A program made the translations under genes and the position numbers. DNA of 64,000 bases from Jatrophihabitans endophyticus. Lineage in GTDB: Bacteria > Actinomycetota > Actinomycetes > Mycobacteriales > Jatrophihabitantaceae. The stretch is taken from NCBI RefSeq assembly GCF_900129455.1, contig NZ_FQVU01000002.1:372001-436000 (forward strand), in the 5' to 3' direction. Under the pieces are notes generated by a model. That model worked only from the letters and a program-made list of their open reading frames with translations, was not told where the DNA came from and ran no database searches. Position 1 is the stretch's first letter. Each line of letters starts with the position of its first letter. Of the stretch, positions 52,949 to 61,415 are shown piece by piece.

Positions 52949-53440
52949 TCAGCGCACCCAGGCCGCGTCGATCGCCCGCGCGTACGCCTCGCCGACCTCC
53001 AGCCGATCCATGATCGCCTCGAGCATCTCCTCGGGCAGCAGGTCGAGGTCGTCGAGGATCTCCTCGACGTCGTCCTCGGTGAGCTCGAGATCGTCGAACA
53101 GGTCCAGGTCGCCGACCGGCCAGACCTCGTCCAGCTCGTCGTCGGCGGGCGGGTCCTCGCCCAGGCGGGTCATCGCCTGCTCGGCGAGGGGGAACTCCAC
53201 CGCGGCGGTGAGGTCGGACAGCAACAGCGAGATCCGCCGGCCGTCCTGCCGCGCGACGACGAAGAACTCGTCCTCCAGGCAGGCGACGACGAACGGACCG
53301 CCCTCGGGCGGCTGGGCGCGCAGCGCCGACAGCAGCACGCCGAGGTCGTCGAGCACGCTCGGTGGCAGCGGATCGACACGCCACTGCGCACCGTCGCGAT
53401 ACGCCGCTACCGCGAACCCGGGCTGAGCCACCGCAATCAC
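52949..53440 (-). CDS. tRNA adenosine deaminase-associated protein, copy 1
   Basis: 163 residues from a GTG at 53440. Same family as the next gene: a beta-rich N-terminal part (FVVACLEDEFFVVARQDGRRISLLLSD) and an acidic C-terminus (DDLELTEDDVEEILDDLD). It ends three bases before the copy at 52945. The three genes form one leftward unit ending with tadA. The unit is divergent from the prephenate dehydrogenase gene. Confidence 0.8.
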   Translation of the reverse strand: MIAVAQPGFAVAAYRDGAQWRVDPLPPSVLDDLGVLLSALRAQPPEGGPFVVACLEDEFFVVARQDGRRISLLLSDLTAAVEFPLAEQAMTRLGEDPPADDELDEVWPVGDLDLFDDLELTEDDVEEILDDLDLLPEEMLEAIMDRLEVGEAYARAIDAAWVR

Positions 53441-53526
53441 CGCCTTCCGCCCACGATCGTGGCACGGACGACCCGGTCCGAGGAAGTCGCCGACACGTGT
53501 CGCGACACGGGCGATACGGTCGCGCG

Positions 53527-54516
53527 GTGACCGTGCCGACGCACCCCTCGACGGAGGTCCCGCCCTTCCGGCGCGTGACCGTTCTCGGCCTCGGCCTCAT
53601 CGGCGGCTCGCTGCTGCGCGCGCTGCGCCAGACCGGCCTCGAGGTGATCGGCTTCGACACCGAACCCGGCGCCGGCGCCGCGGCGAGCGCGGCCGGCTTC
53701 CCGGTCGCACCGGACGCCGCCACCGCCGTGCACGGTGCCGACCTCGTCGTCCTCGCGATGCCGCTGCCCGAGGTCACCCCCGCGCTGCGTTCGGTGGGGC
53801 CGCACCTGCGACCCGACACCGTGCTGACCGACGTCGGCACGTTGAAGCAACCGGTGCTGGCCGCGGTCCGCGAGCACGCGCCCGGCGTCCGCTTCGTCGG
53901 GGGGCACCCGCTCGCCGGCGTCGAGGAGACGGGCTGGGCGGCGTCGGACCCGCTGCTGTTCCGCGACTGCCCGTGGGCGTTGATCTTCGAGCCGGACACC
54001 TCGCTGACCGCGTGGTTGCGGCTCGCCGGACTCGTCTGCGACCTGGGCGCCCGGCCGGTGCCGACGACGGCCGCCGACCAGGACACCGCCGTCGCCCGCG
54101 TCATCGGCCTGCCGCACGTCCTCGCCGAGGCGCTGGCGCTCACCGGCCTCGCCGGCGGCTCGCTCGGGCTCTCGCTCGCGGCGGGGTCGTACAAGTCCGG
54201 ATCGCGGGTCGCGCGCACCCGGCCGGAGCTCGTGACGTCGTGGTGCGACGGGAACGCCGCGCTGGTCGGCGCGCTCGACGACGCGATCTATCACCTGACC
54301 TCGGCCCGCGACGCCCTCGCGGCCGGCCGGTCGGTCTACCCGCTCGCGAGCGCCGGTCACGCGGCCCGGACGAACTGGGAACACCGCCGCTTCGAGCCCG
54401 TCGAGGTCACCACCGACCCGACGGCCCTGGTCGGGCACGGCCGCGCCGGCGGGTGGGTCACGGCGGTCCTGCGCGACGACGACGGTGTGCGGCTGCTCGG
54501 GATGCGCCCCATCTGA
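53527..54516 (+). CDS. tyrA: prephenate dehydrogenase
   Basis: 329 residues from a GTG at 53527; a second GTG follows six bases later. A Rossmann motif VLGLGLIGGS (residues 19-28) binds the nucleotide. GGHPLAG (with its catalytic-region His) and the SYKSGSRVA segment match the PDH family. The enzyme oxidises and decarboxylates prephenate to 4-hydroxyphenylpyruvate in tyrosine synthesis. No ACT domain is evident, though the C-terminus (VGHGRAGGWVTAVLRDDDGVRLL) may be a short extra domain. Confidence 0.92.
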   Translation: MTVPTHPSTEVPPFRRVTVLGLGLIGGSLLRALRQTGLEVIGFDTEPGAGAAASAAGFPVAPDAATAVHGADLVVLAMPLPEVTPALRSVGPHLRPDTVLTDVGTLKQPVLAAVREHAPGVRFVGGHPLAGVEETGWAASDPLLFRDCPWALIFEPDTSLTAWLRLAGLVCDLGARPVPTTAADQDTAVARVIGLPHVLAEALALTGLAGGSLGLSLAAGSYKSGSRVARTRPELVTSWCDGNAALVGALDDAIYHLTSARDALAAGRSVYPLASAGHAARTNWEHRRFEPVEVTTDPTALVGHGRAGGWVTAVLRDDDGVRLLGMRPI

Positions 54517-54555
54517 CCCGCCGGGCGCGGCGCCGACCGGGCAGAATCCCCGGTC

Positions 54556-54822
54556 ATGTTCTGGTCGATCCTCGCCCTCTTCCTCGTCGGGCTGTTCGCC
54601 GGCGGCATCGCGCGGTTGTTCGTGAGCAGCCCCACCCGCCTCGGCTGCATCGGCACCGCCCTGCTCGGCGTCGTCGGGTCCTACGCCGGCGGCAGCCTGT
54701 TCACGCTGCTGTTCGAGGACGAGTTCAACCTGCGCCGCGCCAGCACCTTCATCGGCGCGGTCATCGGCAGCGTCCTGGTGCTCATCGTCTTCCGGCTGGT
54801 CTACCGCCCGCGACGCCGGTGA
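54556..54822 (+). CDS. GlsB/YeaQ-type small membrane protein
   Basis: 88 residues with three hydrophobic stretches (FWSILALFLVGLFAGGIARLF, LGCIGTALLGVVGSYAGGSLF, FIGAVIGSVLVLIVFRLV). The G..G.IA and GxxG.x.GGxLF patterns match the GlsB/YeaQ/YmgE (transglycosylase-associated) family. The function is poorly known. It stands alone between tyrA and tRNA-Glu. Confidence 0.82.
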   Translation: MFWSILALFLVGLFAGGIARLFVSSPTRLGCIGTALLGVVGSYAGGSLFTLLFEDEFNLRRASTFIGAVIGSVLVLIVFRLVYRPRRR

Positions 54823-54907
54823 GCGGCCCCGTGGTGGAAGGCGGTCGGCGCGTCCCCTATGCTGGACGAGTCCACCAGCGGGGCTAGCATGATGAACGGT
54901 TCACGGC

Positions 54908-54980
54908 GCCCTCATCGTCTAGAGGCCCAGGACGCCGCCCTTTCAAGGCGGTAGCACGGGTTCGAATCCCGTTGGGGGCA
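54908..54980 (+). tRNA. tRNA-Glu (anticodon TTC)
   Basis: 73 bases with acceptor arms GCCCTCA and TGGGGGC (one T-G pair), anticodon loop CTTTCAA, and T arm GGGTTCGAATCCC. TATGCT at 54858-54863 is a likely promoter -10. Confidence 0.96.
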
Positions 54981-55018
54981 CGCAGTACCGCCATACGGAT
55001 CGCGCCAGCGATCCACCT

Positions 55019-55092
55019 GGCCCCGTAGCGCAGCTGGTTAGCGTGCCGCCCTGTCACGGCGGAGGTCGCGGGTTCAAGTCCCGTCGGGGTCG
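55019..55092 (+). tRNA. tRNA-Asp (anticodon GTC)
   Basis: 74 bases. Acceptor arms GGCCCCG and CGGGGTC, anticodon loop CTGTCAC, T arm GGGTTCAAGTCCC. It lies 38 bases after tRNA-Glu and two bases before the start of the next protein gene, so the two may share a transcript. Confidence 0.96.
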
Positions 55093-55094
55093 CC

Positions 55095-55754
55095 ATGGAT
55101 GCCTCGCCACCACGAATGCTCGTGGTGGCGCACGGCACCGCGGACGACGCGGGCCGCGCCACCACCGAGCGTCTCGTCGCCGCGATCGCGGCCGCCCGCC
55201 CCGCCGTCCCGGTCGAGCACTGCTTCCTCGACGTCGTCGAGCCACGGCTGCCCGACGCCCTCGACGACCGGCCCACCGTCGTCGTCCCGCTGTTGCTCTC
55301 GACCGGCTACCACGTGCAGACCGACATCCCGGCCGCGGTCGCGGCGTACCCCCGCACCGTCGTGAGCCGCCATCTCGGCCCGGACGACCTGCTCGTCGAC
55401 GTGCTGCTCGCCCGCCTGGGCGCGGTGCCCGCCGACGGCGCCGTCGCCCTCGTCGGGGCGGGGTCGAGTCGCTCGGCCGCCACCGCCGAGCTCGCCGAGA
55501 CCGGTGCCCGGCTCGCCCGCCGCGTCGGGCGTCCCGTCGCCGTCCACACCATGGCCGACGATCTCGTCGCGGCCTTCGCCGCGCTCCCGCGGCCGCTGAC
55601 GGTGGCGACCTACCTGCTCGCCGAGGGCCGCTTCGCGTCCACCCTGCGCGCCGCCGCCGATGCGGGGACGACGGTCGCCGAGCCGCTCGGCGTGCACGAC
55701 GCGCTGGTCACGCTCGCGTGGCGCCGCTACGACGAGACCCGGGCCGCGCGCTGA
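55095..55754 (+). CDS. CbiX/SirB-type sirohydrochlorin chelatase-like protein
   Basis: 219 residues beginning MDASPPRMLVVAHGTADDAGR, which matches the CbiX signature LVxHGS with the metal-binding His, and a second histidine block (LLLSTGYHVQTDIP). These short proteins insert iron or cobalt into sirohydrochlorin. A full siroheme pathway is not in the window, so the substrate is uncertain. It starts two bases after the tRNA-Asp gene. Confidence 0.82.
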   Translation: MDASPPRMLVVAHGTADDAGRATTERLVAAIAAARPAVPVEHCFLDVVEPRLPDALDDRPTVVVPLLLSTGYHVQTDIPAAVAAYPRTVVSRHLGPDDLLVDVLLARLGAVPADGAVALVGAGSSRSAATAELAETGARLARRVGRPVAVHTMADDLVAAFAALPRPLTVATYLLAEGRFASTLRAAADAGTTVAEPLGVHDALVTLAWRRYDETRAAR

Positions 55755-55808
55755 CCGGGCGCGCACCGCGGAGCCGCGCCGCCGTCCGGTAGTCTGGCCC
55801 GCGAGCAC

Positions 55809-55882
55809 GGCCAGGTAGCTCAGTTGGTACGAGCGACCGCCTGAAAAGCGGTAGGTCGGCGGTTCGACCCCGCCCCTGGCCA
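55809..55882 (+). tRNA. tRNA-Phe (anticodon GAA)
   Basis: 74 bases with acceptor arms GGCCAGG and CCTGGCC, anticodon loop CTGAAAA, T arm GCGGTTCGACCCCGC. It is followed by a GC-rich inverted repeat (CACCAC...GTGGTG near 55882-55927) that may terminate it. Confidence 0.95.
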
Positions 55883-56042
55883 CCACCACGCCCTCGGCCG
55901 TCGCGATACGTCGCGGCGGCCGGTGGTGTCTCCGGGCCCGGCACCGTGGGCTCTGTCATTTCTTGCGAGCGAAACCCGCGCGGTCTTGACGTGTCGATGC
56001 CCACTTCGATCAAATACGTGCACCCGACGCCGGAAGCGAGCA

Positions 56043-56840
56043 ATGGTGCAGCGCTACGAACGCCTGAACGCGGTTCTCGAGGCGCTCGCCGAGAGCGGGA
56101 AGCTCTCGGTCGAGCAGATCGTCGAGCGCTTCGACGTGTCGCCCGCGACCGTCCGCCGCGACCTCGACGACCTCGCCGCCCAGCAGCTCGTGACCCGCAC
56201 CCGGGGCGGCGCCGTCGTGCAGTCGGTCAGCTACGACCTGCCGCTGCGGTACAAGTCGGTGCGGCAGTCCGACGAGAAGCAGCGCATCGCCGACACCGCC
56301 GCCGACCTCGTCCGCCCCGGGGCGGTCGTCGGCCTCAACGGCGGCACGACGACCTCGGCGGTCGCGCGCACGCTCGCGACGCGCACCCATCTCGCCGGGA
56401 CCGCCAACGGCTCCGGGCCGACCCAGCTCACCGTGGTCACCAACGCGCTGAACATCGCCAACGAGCTCGTGGTGCGCCCCCACGTCAAGGTCGTCGTCAT
56501 CGGCGGGGTGGCGCGGCCGCAGTCCTACGAGCTCATCGGGCCGCTGTCGCGCCGGCTGCTCGACGACATCGCCGTGGACGTCCTCATCCTCGGCGTCAAC
56601 GCCATCTCCGCCGGCGGCGGGGCGGCGGCTCACAACGAGGGCGAGGCCGAGATCAACCGGTTGATGGTGGAGCGCTCGAACCGGGTCGTCGTCGTGGCGG
56701 ACGGCTCCAAGGTGGGGCTGCGGGCGTTCGCGCGCATCTGCGACACGGGCCGCGTCGACGCCCTCGTCACCGACGGCACCGCCGACGCCGACGAGCTGCA
56801 GCGGCTGCGCGAGGCGGGCGTCGACGTCACCTCGGTCTAG
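56043..56840 (+). CDS. DeoR-family regulator of the amino-sugar locus
   Basis: 265 residues from the ATG at 56043. The N-terminal helix-turn-helix (LSVEQIVERFDVSPATVRRDLDDLAAQQL) and the C-terminal sugar-phosphate sensor domain (GLNGGTTTSAVA, VVVIGGVARPQS, ILGVNAIS) match the family. Such regulators bind sugar phosphates and repress amino-sugar or sugar operons. Position next to nagA, and the operator-like inverted repeat at 60022-60059, suggest control of this locus. Confidence 0.92.
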   Translation: MVQRYERLNAVLEALAESGKLSVEQIVERFDVSPATVRRDLDDLAAQQLVTRTRGGAVVQSVSYDLPLRYKSVRQSDEKQRIADTAADLVRPGAVVGLNGGTTTSAVARTLATRTHLAGTANGSGPTQLTVVTNALNIANELVVRPHVKVVVIGGVARPQSYELIGPLSRRLLDDIAVDVLILGVNAISAGGGAAAHNEGEAEINRLMVERSNRVVVVADGSKVGLRAFARICDTGRVDALVTDGTADADELQRLREAGVDVTSV

Positions 56841-56868
56841 GGGTCGGTCCCGCCGGTCCCGCCACCGG

Positions 56869-57993
56869 TCAGCCGCACCACTGCCCCTGCGCCATGACGC
56901 GGGCGAGACGCAGGTCGTCGTCGAGCACGACGAGGTCGGCGTCGAGCCCGGCGGCGAGCGCGCCACACGTGTCCGCCATGCCGAGCACGCGCGCGGGGTT
57001 GGTCGCCGCGGCCGCCGCCACGTCGACGATCGACAACCCGGCGTCGCGTACCGCCCGGCGCACCGCGTCGTCCATCGTCAGGGTGCTGCCGGCGAGCGAG
57101 CCGTTGCGCGCCAGCCGCGCTACCCCGCCGGCGACCGTCACCTCCTGTCCACCGAGGGTGTAGCTGCCGCCCGCGGCGCCCGCGGCGCTCATCGCGTCGG
57201 TGATCAACACCAGCCGGTCGGGGCGGACGAGTCGCAGCAGACCGCGGTGCACGTGCTGCCCGTCGTTGATGACCTCGGCGTACGCGCCCCGGTCGAGCGC
57301 GGCGCCGACGGGTCCCGGCTCCCTCGCCTGCAGCGGGGGCATCCCGTTGCCGAGGTGCGTGGCCAGGCCCGCGCCGGACTCGAACGCCGCGGCGGCGTCG
57401 TCGTACCCACTGGCGGTGTGCCCGACCGCGACCGCCACGCCCGCCACGAGCAGGTCGGCGAGCAGGTCCGCGGCGCCGGGCAGCTCGGGGGCGAGCGTCA
57501 CGACCCGGACGGTGCCGGGCGCGGCGCCGAGCAGCCGGGCGAGCACGGCCCGGTCCGGCGCGAGCAGGTGCGCCGGGTTCTGCGCGCCGCACCGCTCCGC
57601 CGCCAGGAACGGGCCCTCGAGGTGGGCGCCGACGACGTGGCCGGCCCCGTGCGGCCCGGCGGCCGCCGCGGCCGCGACCCAGGTCAGCTGTTCGCGCAGC
57701 TCGGCCTCGGGCGCGGTCACCAGCGAGACCAGCGTCCGCGTGGTGCCGTGCGCGCGGTGGAAGGCGACCGCCGCGGCCAGGTCCCGGGGCGACGTCGTCA
57801 CGTCGTGCCCACCGCCGCCGTGGACGTGCAGGTCGACGAACCCCGGCAGCACCCACGCCCCGCCGAGATCGGCTGCGGCCGCGGGCGGGGCACCGGCGCC
57901 GACCGCGGCGATGCGCGTCCCCTCGACCGCCACCCACCCGGGGTCCAGCACCGCGTCGGGCGTGACGACCCGGGCGCCGGCCAGCACGGTCAC
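56869..57993 (-). CDS. nagA: NagA, N-acetylglucosamine-6-phosphate deacetylase
   Basis: 374 residues from a GTG at 57993 that overlaps the ROK gene stop by four bases. Metal ligands appear in DLHVHGGG (H56, H58), HLEGPF (Glu), VGHTASGY and THLGNGM (His). The catalytic Asp lies in LITDAMSAAG. The enzyme removes acetate from N-acetylglucosamine-6-phosphate in the cytoplasm. The next step would be done by the SIS-domain protein encoded upstream in the same unit. The full-length family fold is present. Confidence 0.94.
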   Translation of the reverse strand: MTVLAGARVVTPDAVLDPGWVAVEGTRIAAVGAGAPPAAAADLGGAWVLPGFVDLHVHGGGGHDVTTSPRDLAAAVAFHRAHGTTRTLVSLVTAPEAELREQLTWVAAAAAAGPHGAGHVVGAHLEGPFLAAERCGAQNPAHLLAPDRAVLARLLGAAPGTVRVVTLAPELPGAADLLADLLVAGVAVAVGHTASGYDDAAAAFESGAGLATHLGNGMPPLQAREPGPVGAALDRGAYAEVINDGQHVHRGLLRLVRPDRLVLITDAMSAAGAAGGSYTLGGQEVTVAGGVARLARNGSLAGSTLTMDDAVRRAVRDAGLSIVDVAAAAATNPARVLGMADTCGALAAGLDADLVVLDDDLRLARVMAQGQWCG

Positions 57994-58967
57994 GCCGTCA
58001 CCCCCGTCGTCGCCGCCGTCGTGTCCCAGTCCGACCCGATGTCGGGCTCGCCGGCCGCGGCCCACGCGATGAGCGCCGCGCCGTAGCGACCGGCCGCGCT
58101 GCCCAGCGCCGCGAGCACGAGCGGCGGCGGCGCGCGCCACGCCAGCCGCGCGGTGAGCGCGGCGACGAGCGGGTCGAGCAGGACGCTCCCCGCGGCCGCC
58201 AGGCCGCCGCCGATGACCACCAGCTCGGGGTCGTAGAGCGCCGTCGCCGCGACGAGCCCGAGCGACAGGGCGGTGACGGCGTCGTCCCACACCGTCCGCG
58301 CGTCCGGGTCGACCCGCAGCCGCGCCGCGATCTCGGCGGCGCTGCGCGCGGTCCCGGTGCGGGCACGGTAGCGGCGGACGACGGCCGCGGCCGACGCGTA
58401 GGTCTCGACGCAGCCGTGCTGGCCGCACGCGCACGGCTCGCCGTCCGGGTGGACGATGACGTGCCCCACCTCGCCGGCCGCGCCCCGTGCGCCGGCGTGG
58501 GCGACGCCGTCCACGACGAACGCGCCGGCGATGCCGGTGCCGACCGGGACGAACAGCGAGCTGGCCCGGCCGCGGGCCGCGCCGATGCGCGCCTCGGCGA
58601 GCCCCCCGCTGCGCACGTCGTGGTCGATCGCGACCGGCACGCCGAGGTCGGCGGCGAGCAACGTCCCCAGCGGCACGTCACGCCAGCCGATGTTGGCCGA
58701 CCAGGTGGCGACGCCGTTGGCCGCGTCCACCATGCCCGGGACGACCACGCCGGCCGCGACGATATCGTCGTCCGCGCCGCGCAGTTCGACGACGAGATCG
58801 CGCACCGCCCGCACGACGGCGTCGGGCCCTGCCGCGACGGGGGTCGGTCGTTCCGCCGTCCGGCGGGACCGCCCGGCGCGGTCGCAGACCCAGCCCTTCA
58901 TCCCGGTACCGCCCACGTCGAGGGCGACGACGGCGGGCGGGGGTGTGGCCGGTCGCGTCTCGGTCAT
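57990..58967 (-). CDS. ROK-family sugar kinase (N-acetylhexosamine/glucosamine kinase-like)
   Basis: 325 residues. The ATP-binding phosphate-1 motif LDVGGTGMKG (16-25), catalytic region IDHDVR (D117), and the ROK zinc motif CACGQHGCVE (residues 179-188, with H169 before it) are all present. It phosphorylates a sugar, by context N-acetylglucosamine or a related amino sugar, delivered by the divergent ABC transporter. It overlaps nagA by four bases and follows the SIS gene by 24 bases. Confidence 0.92.
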   Translation of the reverse strand: MTETRPATPPPAVVALDVGGTGMKGWVCDRAGRSRRTAERPTPVAAGPDAVVRAVRDLVVELRGADDDIVAAGVVVPGMVDAANGVATWSANIGWRDVPLGTLLAADLGVPVAIDHDVRSGGLAEARIGAARGRASSLFVPVGTGIAGAFVVDGVAHAGARGAAGEVGHVIVHPDGEPCACGQHGCVETYASAAAVVRRYRARTGTARSAAEIAARLRVDPDARTVWDDAVTALSLGLVAATALYDPELVVIGGGLAAAGSVLLDPLVAALTARLAWRAPPPLVLAALGSAAGRYGAALIAWAAAGEPDIGSDWDTTAATTGVTA

Positions 58968-58991
58968 GGTGCGATCGTGCCCAGTCCTCCG

Positions 58992-59879
58992 TCAGGCGGG
59001 CAGGACGATCGAGCGGGTCAGGTTGCGGGGGCGGTCGGGGTCGAGCCCCTTCCGCTCGGCGACGGCCACCGCGACCAGCTGGGCGCCGATCAGCTGCGCC
59101 ATCGGGTCGCGGTGACCGGTGACGACGTTCGCGTGGGTGACCGCGAGATCGTCGAGCAGGCCCACCGGGGGCGCGCCGAGCACCCAGACCGTCGAGCGAT
59201 CGTCGATCACGCTGATGGGGCCGTGGCGGAACTCCATGGCCGGGTAGGCCTCGGTCCACGCCTGTGCCGCCTCGCGCAGCTTCAGGCCGGCCTCGTTCGC
59301 GAGCCCGGTCGCCCATCCGGTCGCGAGGAAGGTGAACTGCTCGGACGCCACCGCCGCCGGGGGTGCCCCCTCGGCCAGCACCTGCTCGGCCGCCGCGATC
59401 ACCGGGTCGAGGTCCTCGCCCAGGAAGGCGCGCCACAGGGCCAGCGCGGTCGTCGCGAACCGCGTCTGCACGACCGACTCCTCGTCGGCGAAGTCGATGA
59501 CGACGGCGGTGTCGGCCTCGGTGACGACCGGGGCGTCGGGGACGGCGGTGACGACGACGGTGGGCGTGCTGCCCGCCAGTCCGGTGAGCAGCCGGCGGAC
59601 CTCGGTCGTGGTGCCCGAACGTGTCAGCGCGACGACCCGGTCGTAGGTCCGGCCCGTCGGGAACTCCGACGCCGGGAACGCGTCGGTCTCGCCCTGGCCG
59701 GCGGTCTCGCGCAGGACGGCGAAGCACTGCGCCATGTACAGCGACGTCCCGCAGCCCACCACCGCGACCCGTTCGCCGGGTTTCGGCAGGACGTGGACGA
59801 CCTCGTCGGTCGTGGCGAGCTCGGCGGCCCGCCGCCAGCAGCCCGGCTGGTCGGCGATCTCGGCTGACACGTGGCTCAT
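58992..59879 (-). CDS. SIS-domain sugar isomerase/deaminase-like protein (AgaS/GlmS type)
   Basis: 295 residues from the ATG at 59879, with AGGGG eight bases upstream. Two SIS domains are visible: VAVVGCGTSLYMAQ with TRSGTTTEV for the first, and EFRHGPISVIDD in the second. The layout fits AgaS or the isomerase half of GlmS, lacking the glutaminase domain. By context it converts glucosamine-6-phosphate or galactosamine-6-phosphate into a ketose phosphate. It is the first gene of the leftward SIS-ROK-nagA operon. Confidence 0.9.
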   Translation of the reverse strand: MSHVSAEIADQPGCWRRAAELATTDEVVHVLPKPGERVAVVGCGTSLYMAQCFAVLRETAGQGETDAFPASEFPTGRTYDRVVALTRSGTTTEVRRLLTGLAGSTPTVVVTAVPDAPVVTEADTAVVIDFADEESVVQTRFATTALALWRAFLGEDLDPVIAAAEQVLAEGAPPAAVASEQFTFLATGWATGLANEAGLKLREAAQAWTEAYPAMEFRHGPISVIDDRSTVWVLGAPPVGLLDDLAVTHANVVTGHRDPMAQLIGAQLVAVAVAERKGLDPDRPRNLTRSIVLPA

Positions 59880-60021
59880 CGACGGTTCCCCTCGGTGGTG
59901 ACGACCCGATTCGGGCGTGGAACGGCGCCGGGGTACTCCCGGCGGGATACGGTCGCGCCCTGCGCGTTGCGCGCAATTCCTGGGCACGTGGAGCGCATTG
60001 GCCCGGCGCGAGGGACGGTAT

Positions 60022-60059
60022 CTGATTGTTTCTGCTTTAATCTAGCTGCAAGCAATCAT
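60022..60059. promoter_or_regulatory. DeoR-type operator in the divergent promoter
   Basis: An inverted repeat with arms TGATTGTTTCTGC and GCTGCAAGCAATCA lies around an AT-rich TTTAATCTA centre. It sits between the SIS gene and the binding-protein gene, in a good position for the DeoR-type protein to control both directions. Confidence 0.65.
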
Positions 60060-60141
60060 CTGTACTAACCTCCCCGGCACAGTCTGAGCAGTTCGCCGTT
60101 CGGCCGCGGTGGCCACGTCCACCGCCTGGCAAGGAGGACAG

Positions 60142-61413
60142 ATGAAGAGAAGGACGGCCGCGCTCGCCGCCGCGTTCGGGGCAGTGGCCCTGAGCCTCGC
60201 CGCCTGTGGCGGCGGTACCGGTGCCGACGACGCCAAGAACACCGGCACCACCAGCAAGGGTGGTGGGGTCAAGTCGATCAAGCTCGTCGCCGCCGAGTAC
60301 TCCAAGAACACGCAGAGCTTCTGGAGCTCGTTCGCGAAGACGTACCAGCAGAAATACGGCATCAAGCTCGACGTCCAGATCATCAACTGGAACGACATCG
60401 CGCAGCAGAGCCGCACGATGATCCAGAACAACAACCCGCCGGACATCCTGAACATCAACTACTACTCGAGCTACGCGAAGGACGGCCTGCTCTACGACGC
60501 CTCGCAGGTGCTGCCGACCAGCGTGCAGTCCGACCTCATCGACGCGTTCAAGACCAGCGGCACGTTCAAGGACAAGCTCTACGGCTTCCCGGACCTCTCC
60601 TCGGCGCGCGCCCTGTTCTACAACAAGACGCTGTTCAAGCAGGCCGGCATCGCCACCGCGCCGAAGACGTGGGACGAGTTCGAGACCGACGCCAAGAAGG
60701 TGCAGGCGCTCGGCAACGGCAACGTCGGCTACGCGATGCCGCTGGGCAAGGAGGAGGCCCAGGCCGAGTTCTCGATCTGGGCGTTCAACAACGGCGGCAA
60801 CTGGCAGTCCGACGACGGCAAGTGGACGATCAACTCCAAGCAGAACGTCGACACGCTGAAGTTCCTGCGCAAGCTGGCCGTCGACGACAAGGTCACGCAG
60901 AACAACCCGGGCCGCACGAACCGCACCGACGGCGCGTTCCCGCTGTTCACCTCCGGCAAGGCCGGCATGATCGTCGGCTTCGGCCCGCTGTCGGCCGACC
61001 TCGACAAGACCAAGAAGGTCGACTACGGCATCGCGCCGATGCCCACGAACACCGGCGGCCAGCCGGCGACCTACGGCGTCACCGACTACCTCAACGCCTT
61101 CAAGAAGTCCGGCAACCAACAGGCGGTCAAGGACTTCTACGAGCTGTACTACCAGCCCGACCAGGTCAACAAGTTCATCAAGGCCGAGGGGTTCCTGCCC
61201 GTCACCAAGTCCGGGCTGAAGGTGTTCTCGTCGAACAAGGCCTTGAGCGTCTACATCCAGACGCTGCCGAACATCAAGCTGACCCCGAACCAGGACCCGG
61301 CGTGGGACAAGGTGCTGCTCGCCGTGCAGCAGGACATCGGCGAGGGCGTCGCCTCCGGCGGAGACCCGCAGCAGGTCCTCGACCAGCTGCAGAAGACGGC
61401 CGAGGCGAGCTGA
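60142..61413 (+). CDS. ABC sugar-binding lipoprotein
   Basis: 423 residues from the ATG at 60142 with AAGGAGGA upstream. A signal peptide with lipobox LSLAAC anchors the protein outside the membrane. Family-1 substrate-binding motifs are seen (WNDIAQQSRTMIQNNNPPDIL, the GKEEAQAEFSIWAFNNGG region, and GKAGMIVGFGPL). It delivers sugar, by context an N-acetylamino sugar, to the two permeases that follow after two bases. No ATPase gene is seen, so a shared MsiK-type ATPase is likely. Confidence 0.93.
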   Translation: MKRRTAALAAAFGAVALSLAACGGGTGADDAKNTGTTSKGGGVKSIKLVAAEYSKNTQSFWSSFAKTYQQKYGIKLDVQIINWNDIAQQSRTMIQNNNPPDILNINYYSSYAKDGLLYDASQVLPTSVQSDLIDAFKTSGTFKDKLYGFPDLSSARALFYNKTLFKQAGIATAPKTWDEFETDAKKVQALGNGNVGYAMPLGKEEAQAEFSIWAFNNGGNWQSDDGKWTINSKQNVDTLKFLRKLAVDDKVTQNNPGRTNRTDGAFPLFTSGKAGMIVGFGPLSADLDKTKKVDYGIAPMPTNTGGQPATYGVTDYLNAFKKSGNQQAVKDFYELYYQPDQVNKFIKAEGFLPVTKSGLKVFSSNKALSVYIQTLPNIKLTPNQDPAWDKVLLAVQQDIGEGVASGGDPQQVLDQLQKTAEAS

Positions 61414-61415
61414 CG

